Position numbers and translations under genes: made by a program
Origin: Agrobacterium tumefaciens
Lineage (GTDB): Bacteria > Pseudomonadota > Alphaproteobacteria > Rhizobiales > Rhizobiaceae
Direction: 5' to 3'
Assembly: GCF_000834635.1 (NCBI RefSeq)
Contig: NZ_JXQV01000010.1
Location: forward strand, 1-59,965
Length of the DNA stretch: 59,965 bases
The notes under the pieces: model-generated
Database searches by the model: none
Told to the model about the DNA's origin: nothing
The model's input: only the letters and a program-made list of their open reading frames with translations
In this document: piece by piece, positions 33,756 to 42,607 of the stretch
Layout: each line of letters starts with the position of its first letter
Position numbering within the stretch: position 1 is the stretch's first letter

Positions 33756-35132
33756 TTAGTTGCTCTGCAAGACCGCATTTGCTGACGGTTCTGTTCCCTC
33801 AACGAGGATAACCTTAGGTGTCTTGGAGGCTTCGCCCGGTTTGACGATGGAGCGGGTCGGACTGGTGGCAGATGCCATCGCGGCACCTTTGGCATCCGTC
33901 TTGAACGCCACGATCGGTTCCGGCTGACCTTCGAACAACAGCGCATAAGCCGTGTCCGGCTTCAATTTCGAAACGCTGAGATCTACGATATCGATCAGGC
34001 CAAGATTGCGCGAGACGACCATTCCGCCGCCTTGCGCATCTGCGGCAGGCTTCAGCATAAGTGTGATGTTCTCCGGCATGTCCTTGCGTGGTTCAAGGTT
34101 TTGGCGGCCATCGCCTGTCGGGACCGCATCCGGAACGTAGATCAGCGCTTGTGGGGCCTGGCCTGAGGGGATATGGGCGATCTTCTCATTCTTCTGAGTG
34201 TCGATCACGTCCACCGCGTCGCCGTTTTCGAGGCCAACAAAGACGCGGCTGCCGTCGCCCGAACCCCAGACACCGTGCGGCAAGGCGCCGACGGGAATGG
34301 TGGCTATCAGCTTGGCCTCGTCGTCCAGCGTGTAGACTTTCACGACGTTCTCGCCGCCGATGGTCACATAAGCCAGAGTTCCGGCGGATGTGTCGGCGAA
34401 CGCCAGATGGTTGGTGATCGGACCGCTATCGATCACGCCCTTGACTTTCAATGTCTTGGTATCAATTCGCGTCACCTTGCCGACATCCTTGTGGGTTAGC
34501 CAGGCTTCCTTTCCATCTGGCGTCACCTGAATGAACGGCGAGAATGGCGAGACCACCGGAATGAATGCAAGCAGCTTTTTCGACGCGACATCGAACACCT
34601 GAACGACCGGATTGAAGCTGTTGGCCACAAAGGCGCGCTTGCCGTCTGGCGTAAAGATGGTCATGCCGGGACCGCTCTCGGTCTTGATGCGATCGGTCTC
34701 CTTGAATGTCTTCGCATCAATGACCGAAAGGTAATCCTCGCCACGCACGGTTGCCCAGACGTGTTTGCCATCCGGCGTGAAGAAGGCCTCGTGCGGGTTG
34801 CGGCCGATATAGGCGACACCTTTGATCTTGTTTGTCGCGGTATCGATGAAGGTCACGGAATTGGTCACCGTCGAGACGGCGACGATGGTACGGTGATCCG
34901 GCGAGAAGCCAAGGCCGTGGACGTTGACCTCACCCTTGTAAAGCGGGCTCAAGACATTCGGGCGTGGGTCGCCGAGCTTGATCAGGCCGAGAAGCGTGTT
35001 GGTCGATGGGTCGATGACAGATACGGTGTTGCTGTTCTGGTCAGCAGCATAGACCCGGTCCTTGGATTCGGGCAGGGCAAAGGCTGGCGTGCTCGCCATC
35101 AAGGCGATCAGCAGGGCTGCGGAACGTTTCAT
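33756..35132 (-). CDS. exported YVTN/YncE-type beta-propeller protein
   Basis: This 458-residue protein has a signal peptide (AALLIALMASTPAFA) and about seven beta-propeller blades, recognisable by repeated units such as VYAADQNSNTVSVIDPSTN, VTFIDTATNKI, YLSVIDAKTF and VDVIDTQKNEKI. Such periplasmic propellers bind partner proteins or small ligands. Its start overlaps the stop of the DUF305 gene by 4 nt, so the two form an operon behind an ECF-type promoter. The last 130 residues are an extra beta-rich domain. Confidence 0.88.
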   Translation of the reverse strand: MKRSAALLIALMASTPAFALPESKDRVYAADQNSNTVSVIDPSTNTLLGLIKLGDPRPNVLSPLYKGEVNVHGLGFSPDHRTIVAVSTVTNSVTFIDTATNKIKGVAYIGRNPHEAFFTPDGKHVWATVRGEDYLSVIDAKTFKETDRIKTESGPGMTIFTPDGKRAFVANSFNPVVQVFDVASKKLLAFIPVVSPFSPFIQVTPDGKEAWLTHKDVGKVTRIDTKTLKVKGVIDSGPITNHLAFADTSAGTLAYVTIGGENVVKVYTLDDEAKLIATIPVGALPHGVWGSGDGSRVFVGLENGDAVDVIDTQKNEKIAHIPSGQAPQALIYVPDAVPTGDGRQNLEPRKDMPENITLMLKPAADAQGGGMVVSRNLGLIDIVDLSVSKLKPDTAYALLFEGQPEPIVAFKTDAKGAAMASATSPTRSIVKPGEASKTPKVILVEGTEPSANAVLQSN

Positions 35133-35530
35133 TTCGAAGTCTCCGGGTTGGCGGCGACGGAGCCGCGCTGTTGTGTGAGCATCGAATTCATCAACTGAAT
35201 TTCGTAAGCCTGCTCTGTGATGATCGACTGGGCGAGGTTTCGGATTTGCGGATCTTGGGTGGTGAGCAACACGGCCTTGGCCATGTCGATGGCGCCCTGG
35301 TGATGCGGGATCATTTGCGCCAGAAAATCGTGGTCTGGATTGCCTGTTTCGGGTACCGCCATCATGCCGGTATGCATTTTGTCCATGGCCACCTTCATGC
35401 TTTTCGAGAACGCAGTTGAAGGGCCGCTATCCTCCATGCTCATCGCCGGTTGGTGGTCGTGGAACTGCTCAGCAGTTGCACTTCCCACAATGGCAAAACT
35501 GGCAACAAGTATGAAACTGTAAACGCGCAT
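35129..35530 (-). CDS. exported DUF305 protein
   Basis: This 133-residue protein has a signal peptide (YSFILVASFAIVGSATA) and the DUF305 signature DHDFLAQMIPHHQGAIDMAK with the conserved H-H pair, preceded by MDKMHTGMM. DUF305 proteins are periplasmic, often found with copper or metal stress genes, and are thought to bind metal through His and Met. It is the first gene of a two-gene operon with the beta-propeller protein. Confidence 0.9.
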   Translation of the reverse strand: MRVYSFILVASFAIVGSATAEQFHDHQPAMSMEDSGPSTAFSKSMKVAMDKMHTGMMAVPETGNPDHDFLAQMIPHHQGAIDMAKAVLLTTQDPQIRNLAQSIITEQAYEIQLMNSMLTQQRGSVAANPETSK

Positions 35531-35558
35531 GGCGGAATCCTTTTGGCTTTAGTGGATA

Positions 35559-35585
35559 AGAACGCTGTGGGTCGCCGTTTATTCC
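35559..35585 (-). promoter_or_regulatory. candidate ECF sigma-dependent promoter of the DUF305 operon
   Basis: On the minus strand GGAAT (35585-35581), 16 nt, then CGTTCT (35564-35559) lies 28 nt before the ATG. It also shares flanking bases with the promoter at 31836-31861 (TGGAATAA after the first box start and CAGCGT at the second box), which supports a common sigma factor. Confidence 0.6.
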
Positions 35586-35952
35586 ACTGCTCATCCGTAT
35601 TTGTTCTCACGTCGGCGTGAGCGGTTGGCACGCGCGGTGCTATACCGGTCTGCGCGAAGAACGACGGAACGCGGATGGTGACTCGAGGCGTGCCGAAATA
35701 CGGCTTGTTCATATGCCGCCAAGAGGATCACGCGTGTTGGATCCAATCGGCCTGTGAACGATGTCTGAAGGACGATACTCGCAGCGGATTGCGGTATGGA
35801 GAATGAACGGCCGGTTGGAACAGGGCGAAAAAGCAGACATTCTAAGCCGTTCGACGACGGCGCCCAGTCGTCCGTCTTTTCAGAGGAAAACCAGCCTGGT
35901 CGATCGTAGGAAAACTTCCTACAGGGAATTCCGCCACTCTCAGATTTTGGTT
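35586..35952. other. no recognised gene
   Basis: About 370 bases lie between the DUF305 promoter and the end of the DsbA-like gene. A minus-strand frame of 121 codons is present, but it overlaps the promoter motif, has no family features and looks like chance. No terminator was recognised. Confidence 0.4.
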
Positions 35953-36573
35953 TCACTCCAGGCTGGCGGTGGCTTTCATGACTGCTTTGGCGACCTCGTT
36001 GAAACTCATTTTAATCCGAACCTGTTGGCCGTTGACGAAAAACGATGGCGTGCCGGCGACTCCGAATTTTTTGTTCGCTTCGGTTGTCGCAGCATTGAGC
36101 TTGTCGAGATAGGCCTGATCGGCGACAGCGCGATCGAAACCTGCGCGGTCGATGCCCATGCTAGCGGCGATCTCGCGCAATGCATCCTCGGCGTTGGCGG
36201 CGCCGGCAATCTCATCGAATTTCGTCATGAAGGACGATACCGTCTCGTCGAATTTGTCTCGGCCCCGCGCATTCGCCAGCATGAAGATAACGGCATCCAC
36301 CGAGTTTCGCACGAAGGGCCGGTACGCGATCTTCAACTTACCCGATGCGACATATGTATCCTGCAGTTTCGGCAGGTCTCGTTCATGGAAGTCGACGCAG
36401 TGGCTGCAGGTTGGGGAGGAATAGACGACCAGCGTGACTGGAGCGGTCTTCTGCCCAACGAAGCTGTCTTGGAATACGGCCGGGGTCATCAAATCCTGCA
36501 CGGGTTCGGCCTCGGCCGATGTCACGCATCCTAAGGCAATGCCGACGATCACGGCCATCATACGAAACGTCAT
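35953..36573 (-). CDS. DsbA-family thiol oxidoreductase, exported
   Basis: This 206-residue protein has a signal peptide (MMAVIVGIALGCVTSAEA) and a thioredoxin/DsbA fold. The active site is SPTCSHCVDFHERDLPKL with a C-S-H-C pair, and GVAGTPSFFVNG holds the cis-proline. Such proteins introduce or rearrange disulphides in periplasmic proteins. The ATG at 36573 follows CAGGAGAAGAC. A strong terminator separates it from the transporter gene upstream, so it may have its own promoter or depend on read-through. Confidence 0.9.
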   Translation of the reverse strand: MTFRMMAVIVGIALGCVTSAEAEPVQDLMTPAVFQDSFVGQKTAPVTLVVYSSPTCSHCVDFHERDLPKLQDTYVASGKLKIAYRPFVRNSVDAVIFMLANARGRDKFDETVSSFMTKFDEIAGAANAEDALREIAASMGIDRAGFDRAVADQAYLDKLNAATTEANKKFGVAGTPSFFVNGQQVRIKMSFNEVAKAVMKATASLE

Positions 36574-36593
36574 GTCTTCTCCTGTTCGGTTAC

Positions 36594-36632
36594 GAGAAAA
36601 AACACTCCGGCATGAGCAATGCCGGAGTGTTT
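36594..36632 (-). terminator. strong rho-independent terminator
   Basis: AAACACTCCGGCAT (36600-36613) and ATGCCGGAGTGTTT (36619-36632) form a perfect 14-bp stem with a 5-nt loop. On the minus strand a run of T follows, so it terminates transcription of the TDT transporter gene. Confidence 0.88.
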
Positions 36633-36638
36633 CGATCA

Positions 36639-37781
36639 TCAGTCGGCCTTGAGGCAGGGCGAGACGAAGAGCGAGCGGTCAAGAGTGCCCTTGATCGTCT
36701 TGGCCACGACCAGCAGCCACATGCAGACAAGTGCTATAACAAGAACCGCGCCAAAGATTGCGATAGACGACATCGGCACCATCGTTGAGAGACGAAGCGT
36801 GGCGACGGCGAACACGCCAAGCGGGAAGGTATAGCCCCACCAGCCGATATTGAATGGAAGGCCCTCGCGAAGGTAGCGCAGGGTGATCAGGACAGCAGTC
36901 GCCAGCCACCAGATGCCGTAGCCCCACAGGAGGATCGCGCCGAGGAAGCTGGCGCCACCGAAGGCCGGAGCAACGCTCGCCAATCCATTCGCCGACAACA
37001 CGGCGGGTCCGGTCTGGCTCATGACGAGAAGACCAAGCGCACCGGTTCCGATCGGGCCGAGAGCCAGCCAGCTCGAGGCGGCCATGTTGACATGCGGAAG
37101 CTTGTGGACCGTCATGCGCAGGAAGAGGATGACGAGAACGCTCATGGCGAGCGGGACCGAACAGGCCCAGAGAACCAGGCTCGTCATCAGCACCGTCAAC
37201 TGCGTCTGAGCATCGCCGATATGGGGCAGAAGCAGACCACCGCTGACGGCCGCTACTTCGCTTGCCACGATCGGCAGCAACCAGACTGCGGTCATCTGGT
37301 CGATCGAGTGCGACTGGCGCGTGAACATCATGAACGGGATGGCGAGGCCGCAACAAAGCGACAGAGCGACGTCAAACCACCAAAGCGTCGTTGCGATCGA
37401 CACCGCCGTGTCGCCGATATGTGGGATGCCATAGATCAGGAAGCCATTGATGATCGTGGCCAATCCCATCGGAATGCAGCCGAAGAACATCGACACGACG
37501 GAATGGGAAAAGACCCGTCTTGCCTCTTGGAAATAGAGCAGCCAGCGTGCCGCGTAGAGCGTTGTGCAGGTTGCAAACAGCAGGATATTGAAGAGCCAAA
37601 GCGCCTGACCCATCGCGAAAAGCCCCGGATGCCCAGGAAACTGTGCGAAGGCGACCGAAAGGATGCCGGTGCCCATAGTGGTCGCGAACCAATTTGGCGT
37701 AAAGTTCCGTATGACATGGCCTTGCATAGGAACATCCGAGGCTGGCGCTACCGGCTCCTTGAAGGCAACAATCTTGTGCAT
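36639..37781 (-). CDS. TDT-family (TehA/Mae1/SLAC1-like) anion or dicarboxylate transporter
   Basis: This 380-residue protein has ten hydrophobic helices and the family start NFTPNWFATTMGTGILSVAF, followed by WLFNILLFATCTTLYAARWL. The TDT family includes malate/dicarboxylate carriers, sulphite exporters and SLAC1-type anion channels. A malate dehydrogenase gene 2.5 kb away makes dicarboxylate transport plausible, while the fluoride genes nearby would favour an anion role; the sequence alone does not decide. The ATG at 37781 has CAGGAGAAATTCG before it. Confidence 0.85.
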   Translation of the reverse strand: MHKIVAFKEPVAPASDVPMQGHVIRNFTPNWFATTMGTGILSVAFAQFPGHPGLFAMGQALWLFNILLFATCTTLYAARWLLYFQEARRVFSHSVVSMFFGCIPMGLATIINGFLIYGIPHIGDTAVSIATTLWWFDVALSLCCGLAIPFMMFTRQSHSIDQMTAVWLLPIVASEVAAVSGGLLLPHIGDAQTQLTVLMTSLVLWACSVPLAMSVLVILFLRMTVHKLPHVNMAASSWLALGPIGTGALGLLVMSQTGPAVLSANGLASVAPAFGGASFLGAILLWGYGIWWLATAVLITLRYLREGLPFNIGWWGYTFPLGVFAVATLRLSTMVPMSSIAIFGAVLVIALVCMWLLVVAKTIKGTLDRSLFVSPCLKAD

Positions 37782-37808
37782 CGAATTTCTCCTGATCGTC
37801 GAGGAGAA

Positions 37809-37834
37809 AATACGTGGGTACAACGATTAGTTCC
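37809..37834 (-). promoter_or_regulatory. weak candidate ECF promoter of the transporter gene
   Basis: On the minus strand GGAAC (37834-37830), 15 nt, then CGTATT (37814-37809) resembles the two ECF promoters elsewhere in this block, but with one base less spacing. It lies 27 nt before the transporter ATG. Confidence 0.3.
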
Positions 37835-37844
37835 AACGCATAGT

Positions 37845-38471
37845 TCAGGATATTTCAATCGCCGTTTCCGATTGATCTAGATTTGCGGCGGCAGCTTCGA
37901 AAGCCGCGTGAAGGCGGTCGCGCAGCGTCCGCGAGGTATTGATCAGCGTCGGGCTCGGATGGGGGCAGAGGATCACCTCGATGCCGGCATCCACCAGTAC
38001 ATCTTCAGCACCACTCGCCACCGCGCCCGCCAGGACGGCGACACGTAGGTTCGGCAGCAGCGGCAGAAGGCCTGCAAGTCCCTTGATGCCCTCGCGCCGC
38101 TCGCTGGCCACGATCGAGCTTCGGGTTGCGCGGACCCACGGGACCGTATTCCACAGAACGATGTCCCGGCGCGATATCCCTGCGCCAGTCAGTGCCTTGC
38201 GCAGGTTCTTCGCCGTGCCGGTCGGGTTATCGATCGAAACGAAACGCTGGCCGCGTTCAACCGGACTTGGTCCAGGCGTCTCCAAAAGGATCAGCAGTCT
38301 TGCGCTGATACCGCCATCGTATGGATCGAAGTTCGGCATATCCCGGTCGGAGTTGAGCTGAACGTGCTCCCGGAAGGCGTTCAATGGCTGCATATGCGCA
38401 CTGTCAAGCGCGGCCAACCGCTCCTCGCGTCGATGCTCGTGCCAGAGCGTATCAGGTCCGCGATAGGTCAT
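37845..38471 (-). CDS. uracil-DNA glycosylase superfamily protein
   Basis: This 208-residue protein shows the UDG-fold motifs LLILLETPGPSP (water-activating motif region) near residue 60 and LCPHPSPTLIN near residue 165, with AVLAGAVASG in the central strand. UDG proteins remove uracil from DNA, but distant members with altered motifs may act otherwise. The gene follows the LysR regulator on the same strand with 5 nt between, so the two are probably co-transcribed. Confidence 0.75.
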   Translation of the reverse strand: MTYRGPDTLWHEHRREERLAALDSAHMQPLNAFREHVQLNSDRDMPNFDPYDGGISARLLILLETPGPSPVERGQRFVSIDNPTGTAKNLRKALTGAGISRRDIVLWNTVPWVRATRSSIVASERREGIKGLAGLLPLLPNLRVAVLAGAVASGAEDVLVDAGIEVILCPHPSPTLINTSRTLRDRLHAAFEAAAANLDQSETAIEIS

Positions 38472-38476
38472 CGTGT

Positions 38477-39355
38477 CTATTCCGACAACAGGGCTTCGAA
38501 CGCATCGGCCGCCTTGGAGCGATACCGCTCCTTATGCCGGAGCAGGAAGAATGGGCGCGGAAGCGGAGAAGCATTGGCCTCGACCAGCAGGCCGCTGTTG
38601 AGTTCGGTCTGGGCAGCACTTCGCGATGTCAGTGTTGCCCCCATGCCGGCCTCGACTGCGCCGAGCACGGCCTCGTTTCCGGGCAGGACAATTGCAACGT
38701 TCAACGCCTGCAGCTTCAATTTCTCTTTCGTCATCATCGTCTCGAAGGCGAGCCGTGTTCCCGATCCGGGTTCGCGAAGAACCCATGTCGCGTCTTCAAA
38801 ATCGGCCTTTCCGAGCTTTTTGCCTTTGGCCCATGGATGAGTTGGCGACACGACGAGGATCATCTCATCCGTGGCGATCATGCGCGACGACAAGGCCGGT
38901 CTGTCGACCGCGCCCTCTACAACGCCGAGCTCAACCCGCCCTGCCTCAACCGCGTCGCCTACCGCCTCGGTATTGCCGATCCCGACGTCGAGACCGAGAC
39001 CAGGATAGCGTGTGTGGAACGTCGCAAGCCTGGAGGGCAGCCAATAGGCGCCAACAGTCTGACTCGCCATAACCGACAATTCCCCGCGCAAAAGTCCGGC
39101 AAGGTCGCTTAGCGCAGACTCGGCGGCTTTCGCTTCAGCCAAGACCTGAAGTGCATGCTCGAGAAAGATCGTTCCGGTTTGATTGAGAACGATAGAACGA
39201 CCGATCCGGTCGAACAAAGCCACGCCGTGCCGTTCCTCAAGCGCGATGACCGCAGCACTGACGGCCGACTGCGTCATGTTCATCGCTTTGGCAGCCTTGG
39301 TGATGTGCTGTTGGCGGGCGACTTCGGCGAAGATGCGCAACTGGTCGAGGGTCAT
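38477..39355 (-). CDS. LysR-family transcriptional regulator
   Basis: This 292-residue regulator has the LysR N-terminal HTH (MTLDQLRIFAEVARQQHITK, then AAKAMNMTQSAVSAAVIALE) and a substrate-binding domain (LSVMASQTVGAYWLPSRLAT, LVVSPTHPWAKG). It is divergent from the acfC-mdh pair, with a 126-bp gap where it probably binds. Regulation of that pair, or of the adjacent transporter, by an organic acid or anion ligand is a reasonable inference. Confidence 0.92.
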   Translation of the reverse strand: MTLDQLRIFAEVARQQHITKAAKAMNMTQSAVSAAVIALEERHGVALFDRIGRSIVLNQTGTIFLEHALQVLAEAKAAESALSDLAGLLRGELSVMASQTVGAYWLPSRLATFHTRYPGLGLDVGIGNTEAVGDAVEAGRVELGVVEGAVDRPALSSRMIATDEMILVVSPTHPWAKGKKLGKADFEDATWVLREPGSGTRLAFETMMTKEKLKLQALNVAIVLPGNEAVLGAVEAGMGATLTSRSAAQTELNSGLLVEANASPLPRPFFLLRHKERYRSKAADAFEALLSE

Positions 39356-39481
39356 GAGGATAGCAACCTTGAATCGGCTCCGAGTTATAATCGATTTATC
39401 CGAATGTTCGTAGCAAAATTATGCGATGGAACTGATGCAGAATGGCGCTAGTTTTCTCCTACCAGACACGGAGGAAATACC

Positions 39482-40267
39482 ATGCTGAAATCCATCATCA
39501 CCGGCGCGGTGATGCTTGGCGCCACGACAGCACCAACGCTTGCCGCCGATATCCACGTCTATGGTCCCGGTGGACCACTCCCTGCCATGAAGGAGGCGGC
39601 AGCCGCCTTCGAGAAAAGCTCCGGCAACACGGTGATCGTTACCGCCGGCCCAACGCCGCAATGGATCGGCAAGGCTAAAGACAATGCCGACCTGATCTTC
39701 AGCGGCTCAGAGACGATGATGTCGGATTTCGTGAAGGCGATGGACGGCCAGATCAAGGACGCCGATGTCGTACCGCTCTACTTGCGTCCTTCCGCTATCC
39801 TGGTGCGTCCGGGGAACCCGGAGAAGATCACCGGCCTCGCTGATCTGTTCAAGCCCGGCCACAAAGTGCTTGTCGTCAATGGTGCCGGGCAGAACGGTCT
39901 TTGGGAAGACATGGCCGGCCGGACCGGTGACATCGAGAAGGTGAAGGCCCTTCGCGCCAACATCAGGACCTTTGCCGCCAACAGTGCCGAAGCCAAGAAG
40001 GCCTGGACCGAGGACAAGTCCTTCGATGCCTGGATCATCTGGAATATCTGGCAGGTCGCCAACCCAGAACTCGCAGACGTCGTCGAGGTCGAACCGGACT
40101 ATCGCATCTACCGAGACACCGGGATCGTGCTGACCGAGCGCGGAGGCAAGAATGCCGACGCCAAGGCGTTTTCGGAATTCCTTCAGGGCACCGAGGCCAA
40201 GGCGATCTTTGCCAAGGCCGGCTGGACCACGCCCTCGAATAACCTTATCCCGTCTCAGGAAAGATAA
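39482..40267 (+). CDS. AcfC-like periplasmic substrate-binding protein
   Basis: This 261-residue protein has a signal peptide ([19 protein letters not shown]) and a ModA/AcfC-type binding fold: [40 protein letters not shown] and FSGSETMM. Relatives bind oxyanions or small organic ligands. No ABC permease or ATPase gene is nearby, so it may deliver the ligand to another system or act as sensor. ACGGAGGAAATACC precedes the ATG. Its stop overlaps the mdh start, so both are translated together. Confidence 0.85.
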   Translation: MLKSIITGAVMLGATTAPTLAADIHVYGPGGPLPAMKEAAAAFEKSSGNTVIVTAGPTPQWIGKAKDNADLIFSGSETMMSDFVKAMDGQIKDADVVPLYLRPSAILVRPGNPEKITGLADLFKPGHKVLVVNGAGQNGLWEDMAGRTGDIEKVKALRANIRTFAANSAEAKKAWTEDKSFDAWIIWNIWQVANPELADVVEVEPDYRIYRDTGIVLTERGGKNADAKAFSEFLQGTEAKAIFAKAGWTTPSNNLIPSQER

Positions 40268-41244
40268 TGACAATGCAATCCACTCCCAAAAAGATCGCCG
40301 TGACCGGTGCTGCCGGCCAGATCTGCTATTCCCTGCTGTTTCGATTGGCGAATGGTGACCTTTATGGCAAGTCGCAGCCGATCGAACTGCGGCTGCTCGA
40401 TTTGCCTCAAGCCCAGGACGCCGTTCGCGGCGTCGTCATGGAACTGGAGGACTGCGCTTTTCCGCTGCTACACAGCATCGTCACGACCGACGATCCTCGG
40501 CAAGCGTTTGACGGTGTCGACGCAGCGTTTTTGGTCGGGTCCCGGCCGCGGTCAAAGGGAATGGAACGGCGAGACCTGCTTGCAGCGAATGCAGAGATCT
40601 TTAAGGTGCAGGGGAGGGCGATCAACGAGGTCGCCGGACGACAAGCTAGAATTTTGGTCGTTGGCAATCCGGCCAACACCAACGCTTCCATCCTGATCGC
40701 CAATGCGCCGGACTTTAACCCAAGGCAGGTCAGCTCGATGATCCGGCTTGATCACAATAGGGCTTTGACTCAACTGGCGCGCAAGGTCGGCTGTGGCGTC
40801 GGCGACATCGATAAGCTCGTGATCTGGGGCAATCACTCGCCGACCATGTTTGCCGACTGGACCTACGCAACGGCTGCCGGCAGGCCCCTGCCGGACACCA
40901 TCGGCGACGACCATTGGTACAAGGAGGTGCTGATCCCTGAGGTCGCAAGGCGGGGCACTACGATCATAGAGGCGCGCGGCGCGTCCTCTGCAGCATCTGC
41001 CGCCAATGCAGCGATCGATCAGATGCGTGATTGGATGCGTGGTACTGATGGGCGCTGGACATCGATGGCTGTTATATCGCAGGGGCAGTATGGCATACCG
41101 GAAGGGCTTGTGTGTGGCGTACCTGTGATGTGCAAGGACGGTGACTATAGCGTCGTTGAAGGTCTCGATCTGGACGGGTTTCAGAAAAGTATGCTGGACA
41201 AAACGATAGAAGAGCTTGTCGGCGAGCGCGACGCTTTATCCTGA
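40267..41244 (+). CDS. mdh: malate dehydrogenase (NAD-dependent type)
   Basis: This 325-residue enzyme has the NAD-binding start [20 protein letters not shown], the active-site loop [13 protein letters not shown] with substrate-binding Arg residues, [10 protein letters not shown], and [12 protein letters not shown] with the catalytic His. It interconverts malate and oxaloacetate. Rhizobia normally carry another mdh in the chromosomal TCA operon, so a plasmid copy fused into an operon with a binding protein is unusual. A perfect inverted repeat follows the stop. Confidence 0.92.
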   Translation: MTMQSTPKKIAVTGAAGQICYSLLFRLANGDLYGKSQPIELRLLDLPQAQDAVRGVVMELEDCAFPLLHSIVTTDDPRQAFDGVDAAFLVGSRPRSKGMERRDLLAANAEIFKVQGRAINEVAGRQARILVVGNPANTNASILIANAPDFNPRQVSSMIRLDHNRALTQLARKVGCGVGDIDKLVIWGNHSPTMFADWTYATAAGRPLPDTIGDDHWYKEVLIPEVARRGTTIIEARGASSAASAANAAIDQMRDWMRGTDGRWTSMAVISQGQYGIPEGLVCGVPVMCKDGDYSVVEGLDLDGFQKSMLDKTIEELVGERDALS

Positions 41245-41290
41245 TATCGCGGGATGCGGAGGCTGGCACAAAAGATGTGCGGAGATTGCA

Positions 41291-41324
41291 CGCCTATTCT
41301 CCGCCTAATTTTGGAGAATAGGCG
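41291..41324. terminator. perfect inverted repeat, possible terminator
   Basis: CGCCTATTCTCC (41291-41302) and GGAGAATAGGCG (41313-41324) form a 12-bp stem with a 10-nt loop, 47 bp after mdh. There is no T-run on either side, so termination is only one possible role; it may also mark the end of the adjacent transposon relic. Confidence 0.5.
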
Positions 41325-41358
41325 CCAGCCTCAGAAGAGGCGAATGCCACCACGACGA

Positions 41359-41984
41359 TCAGCGAGCTGCAGTTTGACGGGCCGGTTCGATTTTATCTTT
41401 CATAATCCGCTTTGACCGCCGAATGGGAAGGACGAAGCCCTCATCCAGATAGGCGTCGTCGGGAATGAAGCGCTCGAACAAGCGTATCCGGCTGGAAACC
41501 GAGTCGGTAGAACTGCGATCAAATCTCGTCGCCAAGGCCATTTCGGCGGATTGTTCGTCGCAAGGATATTCGCCACTGTACCGATAGAACGATTGATTAT
41601 CTGTTCAAAGTATTGCGCTTCAATTGTCACCGGCACCTTGGACGCCCGCCGCAGGTCATAAGCGCAAGAGGTGCAGACATGCTGGCCGACAAGCCGTGGC
41701 TGAGCGAAGGCAGTAATTCCGCGGTGGCACGATGGGCAACGGTCGCGTAATCCGCACCCGTGGATAAAGCAGGAGATTCTAGTCGAGTGTCGCCATCGCC
41801 TCCGAAAAATATGGGGGCTGATCAGAACCGAGGCACGCAGGACAGAATTGCAGCCACGTCGAAGCAGCACGACGGGCTTTGATGACCAGTGGTAGCGGCA
41901 TGTGTCTGTAATCACATGGCTGCAAGGCCATTGACGACAATCGGTCTCTCGCAATTCCATTGAGGCGTGGCCGTAAACAGCCAT
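41359..41984 (-). pseudogene. tniQ remnant, frameshifted
   Basis: The minus strand encodes CGLRDRCPSCHRGITAFAQ, LVGQHVCTSCAYDLRRASKV and, in another frame, a C-terminal VSSRIRLFERFIPDDAYLDE. These match the intact tniQ at 46442-47323 (CGLRDRCPSCQRRIEAYGQ, LVPQHFCVHCGFDLRKASKV, TRIRCFEKF). The start is replaced and at least one frameshift is present. Its tniA and tniB are gone. Transposon-end-like repeats lie directly beside it. Confidence 0.8.
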
Positions 41985-42000
41985 ATTTTCCTGGCGGCGA

Positions 42001-42120
42001 ATCTCACATTAAGTGCCAAACAGAAGCCAGAGTCTCAAATTAAATGCCAAGTCTCAAATTAAGTGCCGGGCTATCTTACTGAAACTGTTAGGACTGGAAT
42101 CTCACGATTAAATGCAAAAC
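42001..42120. repeat. four direct repeats resembling transposon-end binding sites
   Basis: TCTCACATTAAGTGCC (42002-42017), TCTCAAATTAAATGCC (42033-42048), TCTCAAATTAAGTGCC (42052-42067) and TCTCACGATTAAATGC (42100-42115) are near-identical 16-mers in one orientation. Repeated sites of this size are typical of the ends of Tn7/Tn5053/Tn552-like transposons, where the DDE transposase binds. They adjoin the tniQ relic, which supports that reading. Confidence 0.65.
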
Positions 42121-42169
42121 GACACCTTCAACATCGTGCATTCCTCCCCCTTGAAGTTTTTTGACGGTC

Positions 42170-42607
42170 TTAAGCCCTGTAGGCGACGAGAACGGCGCCT
42201 CCCGCGATCATCACGACACCGAGCCAGTTCGGGAGCGTCAGGCGCTCACCGAGAAGCAGCACAGCGAAAATGGACACGAACACCACGGACAGCTTGTCGA
42301 TCGGCGCGACGCGGGCGGCGTCACCAAGCTTCAGCGCCCGGAAGTAGCAAATCCAGGATGCGCCCGTGGCAAAACCGGAAAGTACAAGAAATAGCCAGCT
42401 TCTGGTCGAGACCGTCGACGGCTCCTGCCAATTTCCGGTGATATAGACCATCGCGCCAGCGGCCAGCAGGATGACGATGGTGCGAATGAAGGTGGCGAAG
42501 TCGGAATTGACGTTTTCGACGCCGATCTTGGCGAAGATCGCCGTCAGGGCTGCAAAGCCGGCCGAAAGGAGGGCCCAGAACGGCCAGCTTGTAAGGAAGA
42601 TTTTCAT
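42170..42607 (-). CDS. short EamA-domain membrane transporter, copy 2
   Basis: This 145-residue protein is nearly the same as copy 1 at 30256-30693, with FWALLSAGFAALTAIFAKIG, LSGFATGASWICYFRALKLG and PIDKLSVVFVSIFAVLLLGE. It is the last gene of the fluoride-responsive operon clcF-crcB-eamA and overlaps the crcB end by 4 nt. Association with fluoride genes in both copies suggests a role in anion or fluoride tolerance, but the substrate is unknown. Confidence 0.85.
   Translation of the reverse strand: MKIFLTSWPFWALLSAGFAALTAIFAKIGVENVNSDFATFIRTIVILLAAGAMVYITGNWQEPSTVSTRSWLFLVLSGFATGASWICYFRALKLGDAARVAPIDKLSVVFVSIFAVLLLGERLTLPNWLGVVMIAGGAVLVAYRA

Noticed and set aside
35591..35956. Minus-strand frame of 121 codons between the DsbA-like and DUF305 genes
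   Set aside because: It has no recognisable motif, no good ribosome-binding site and lies in a promoter region.
35761..36534. Plus-strand frame of 257 codons
   Set aside because: It is antisense to the DsbA-like gene, which has a signal peptide and the CSHC motif on the minus strand.
37092..37880. Plus-strand frame of 262 codons
   Set aside because: It is antisense to the TDT transporter, and the charged translation has no family features.
38384..39112. Plus-strand frame of 242 codons
   Set aside because: It is antisense to the LysR gene, whose HTH and binding domain are clear.
42001..42120. Possible CRISPR array
   Set aside because: There are only four short repeats with unequal spacing (19-48 bp) and no cas genes; transposon-end sites fit better.
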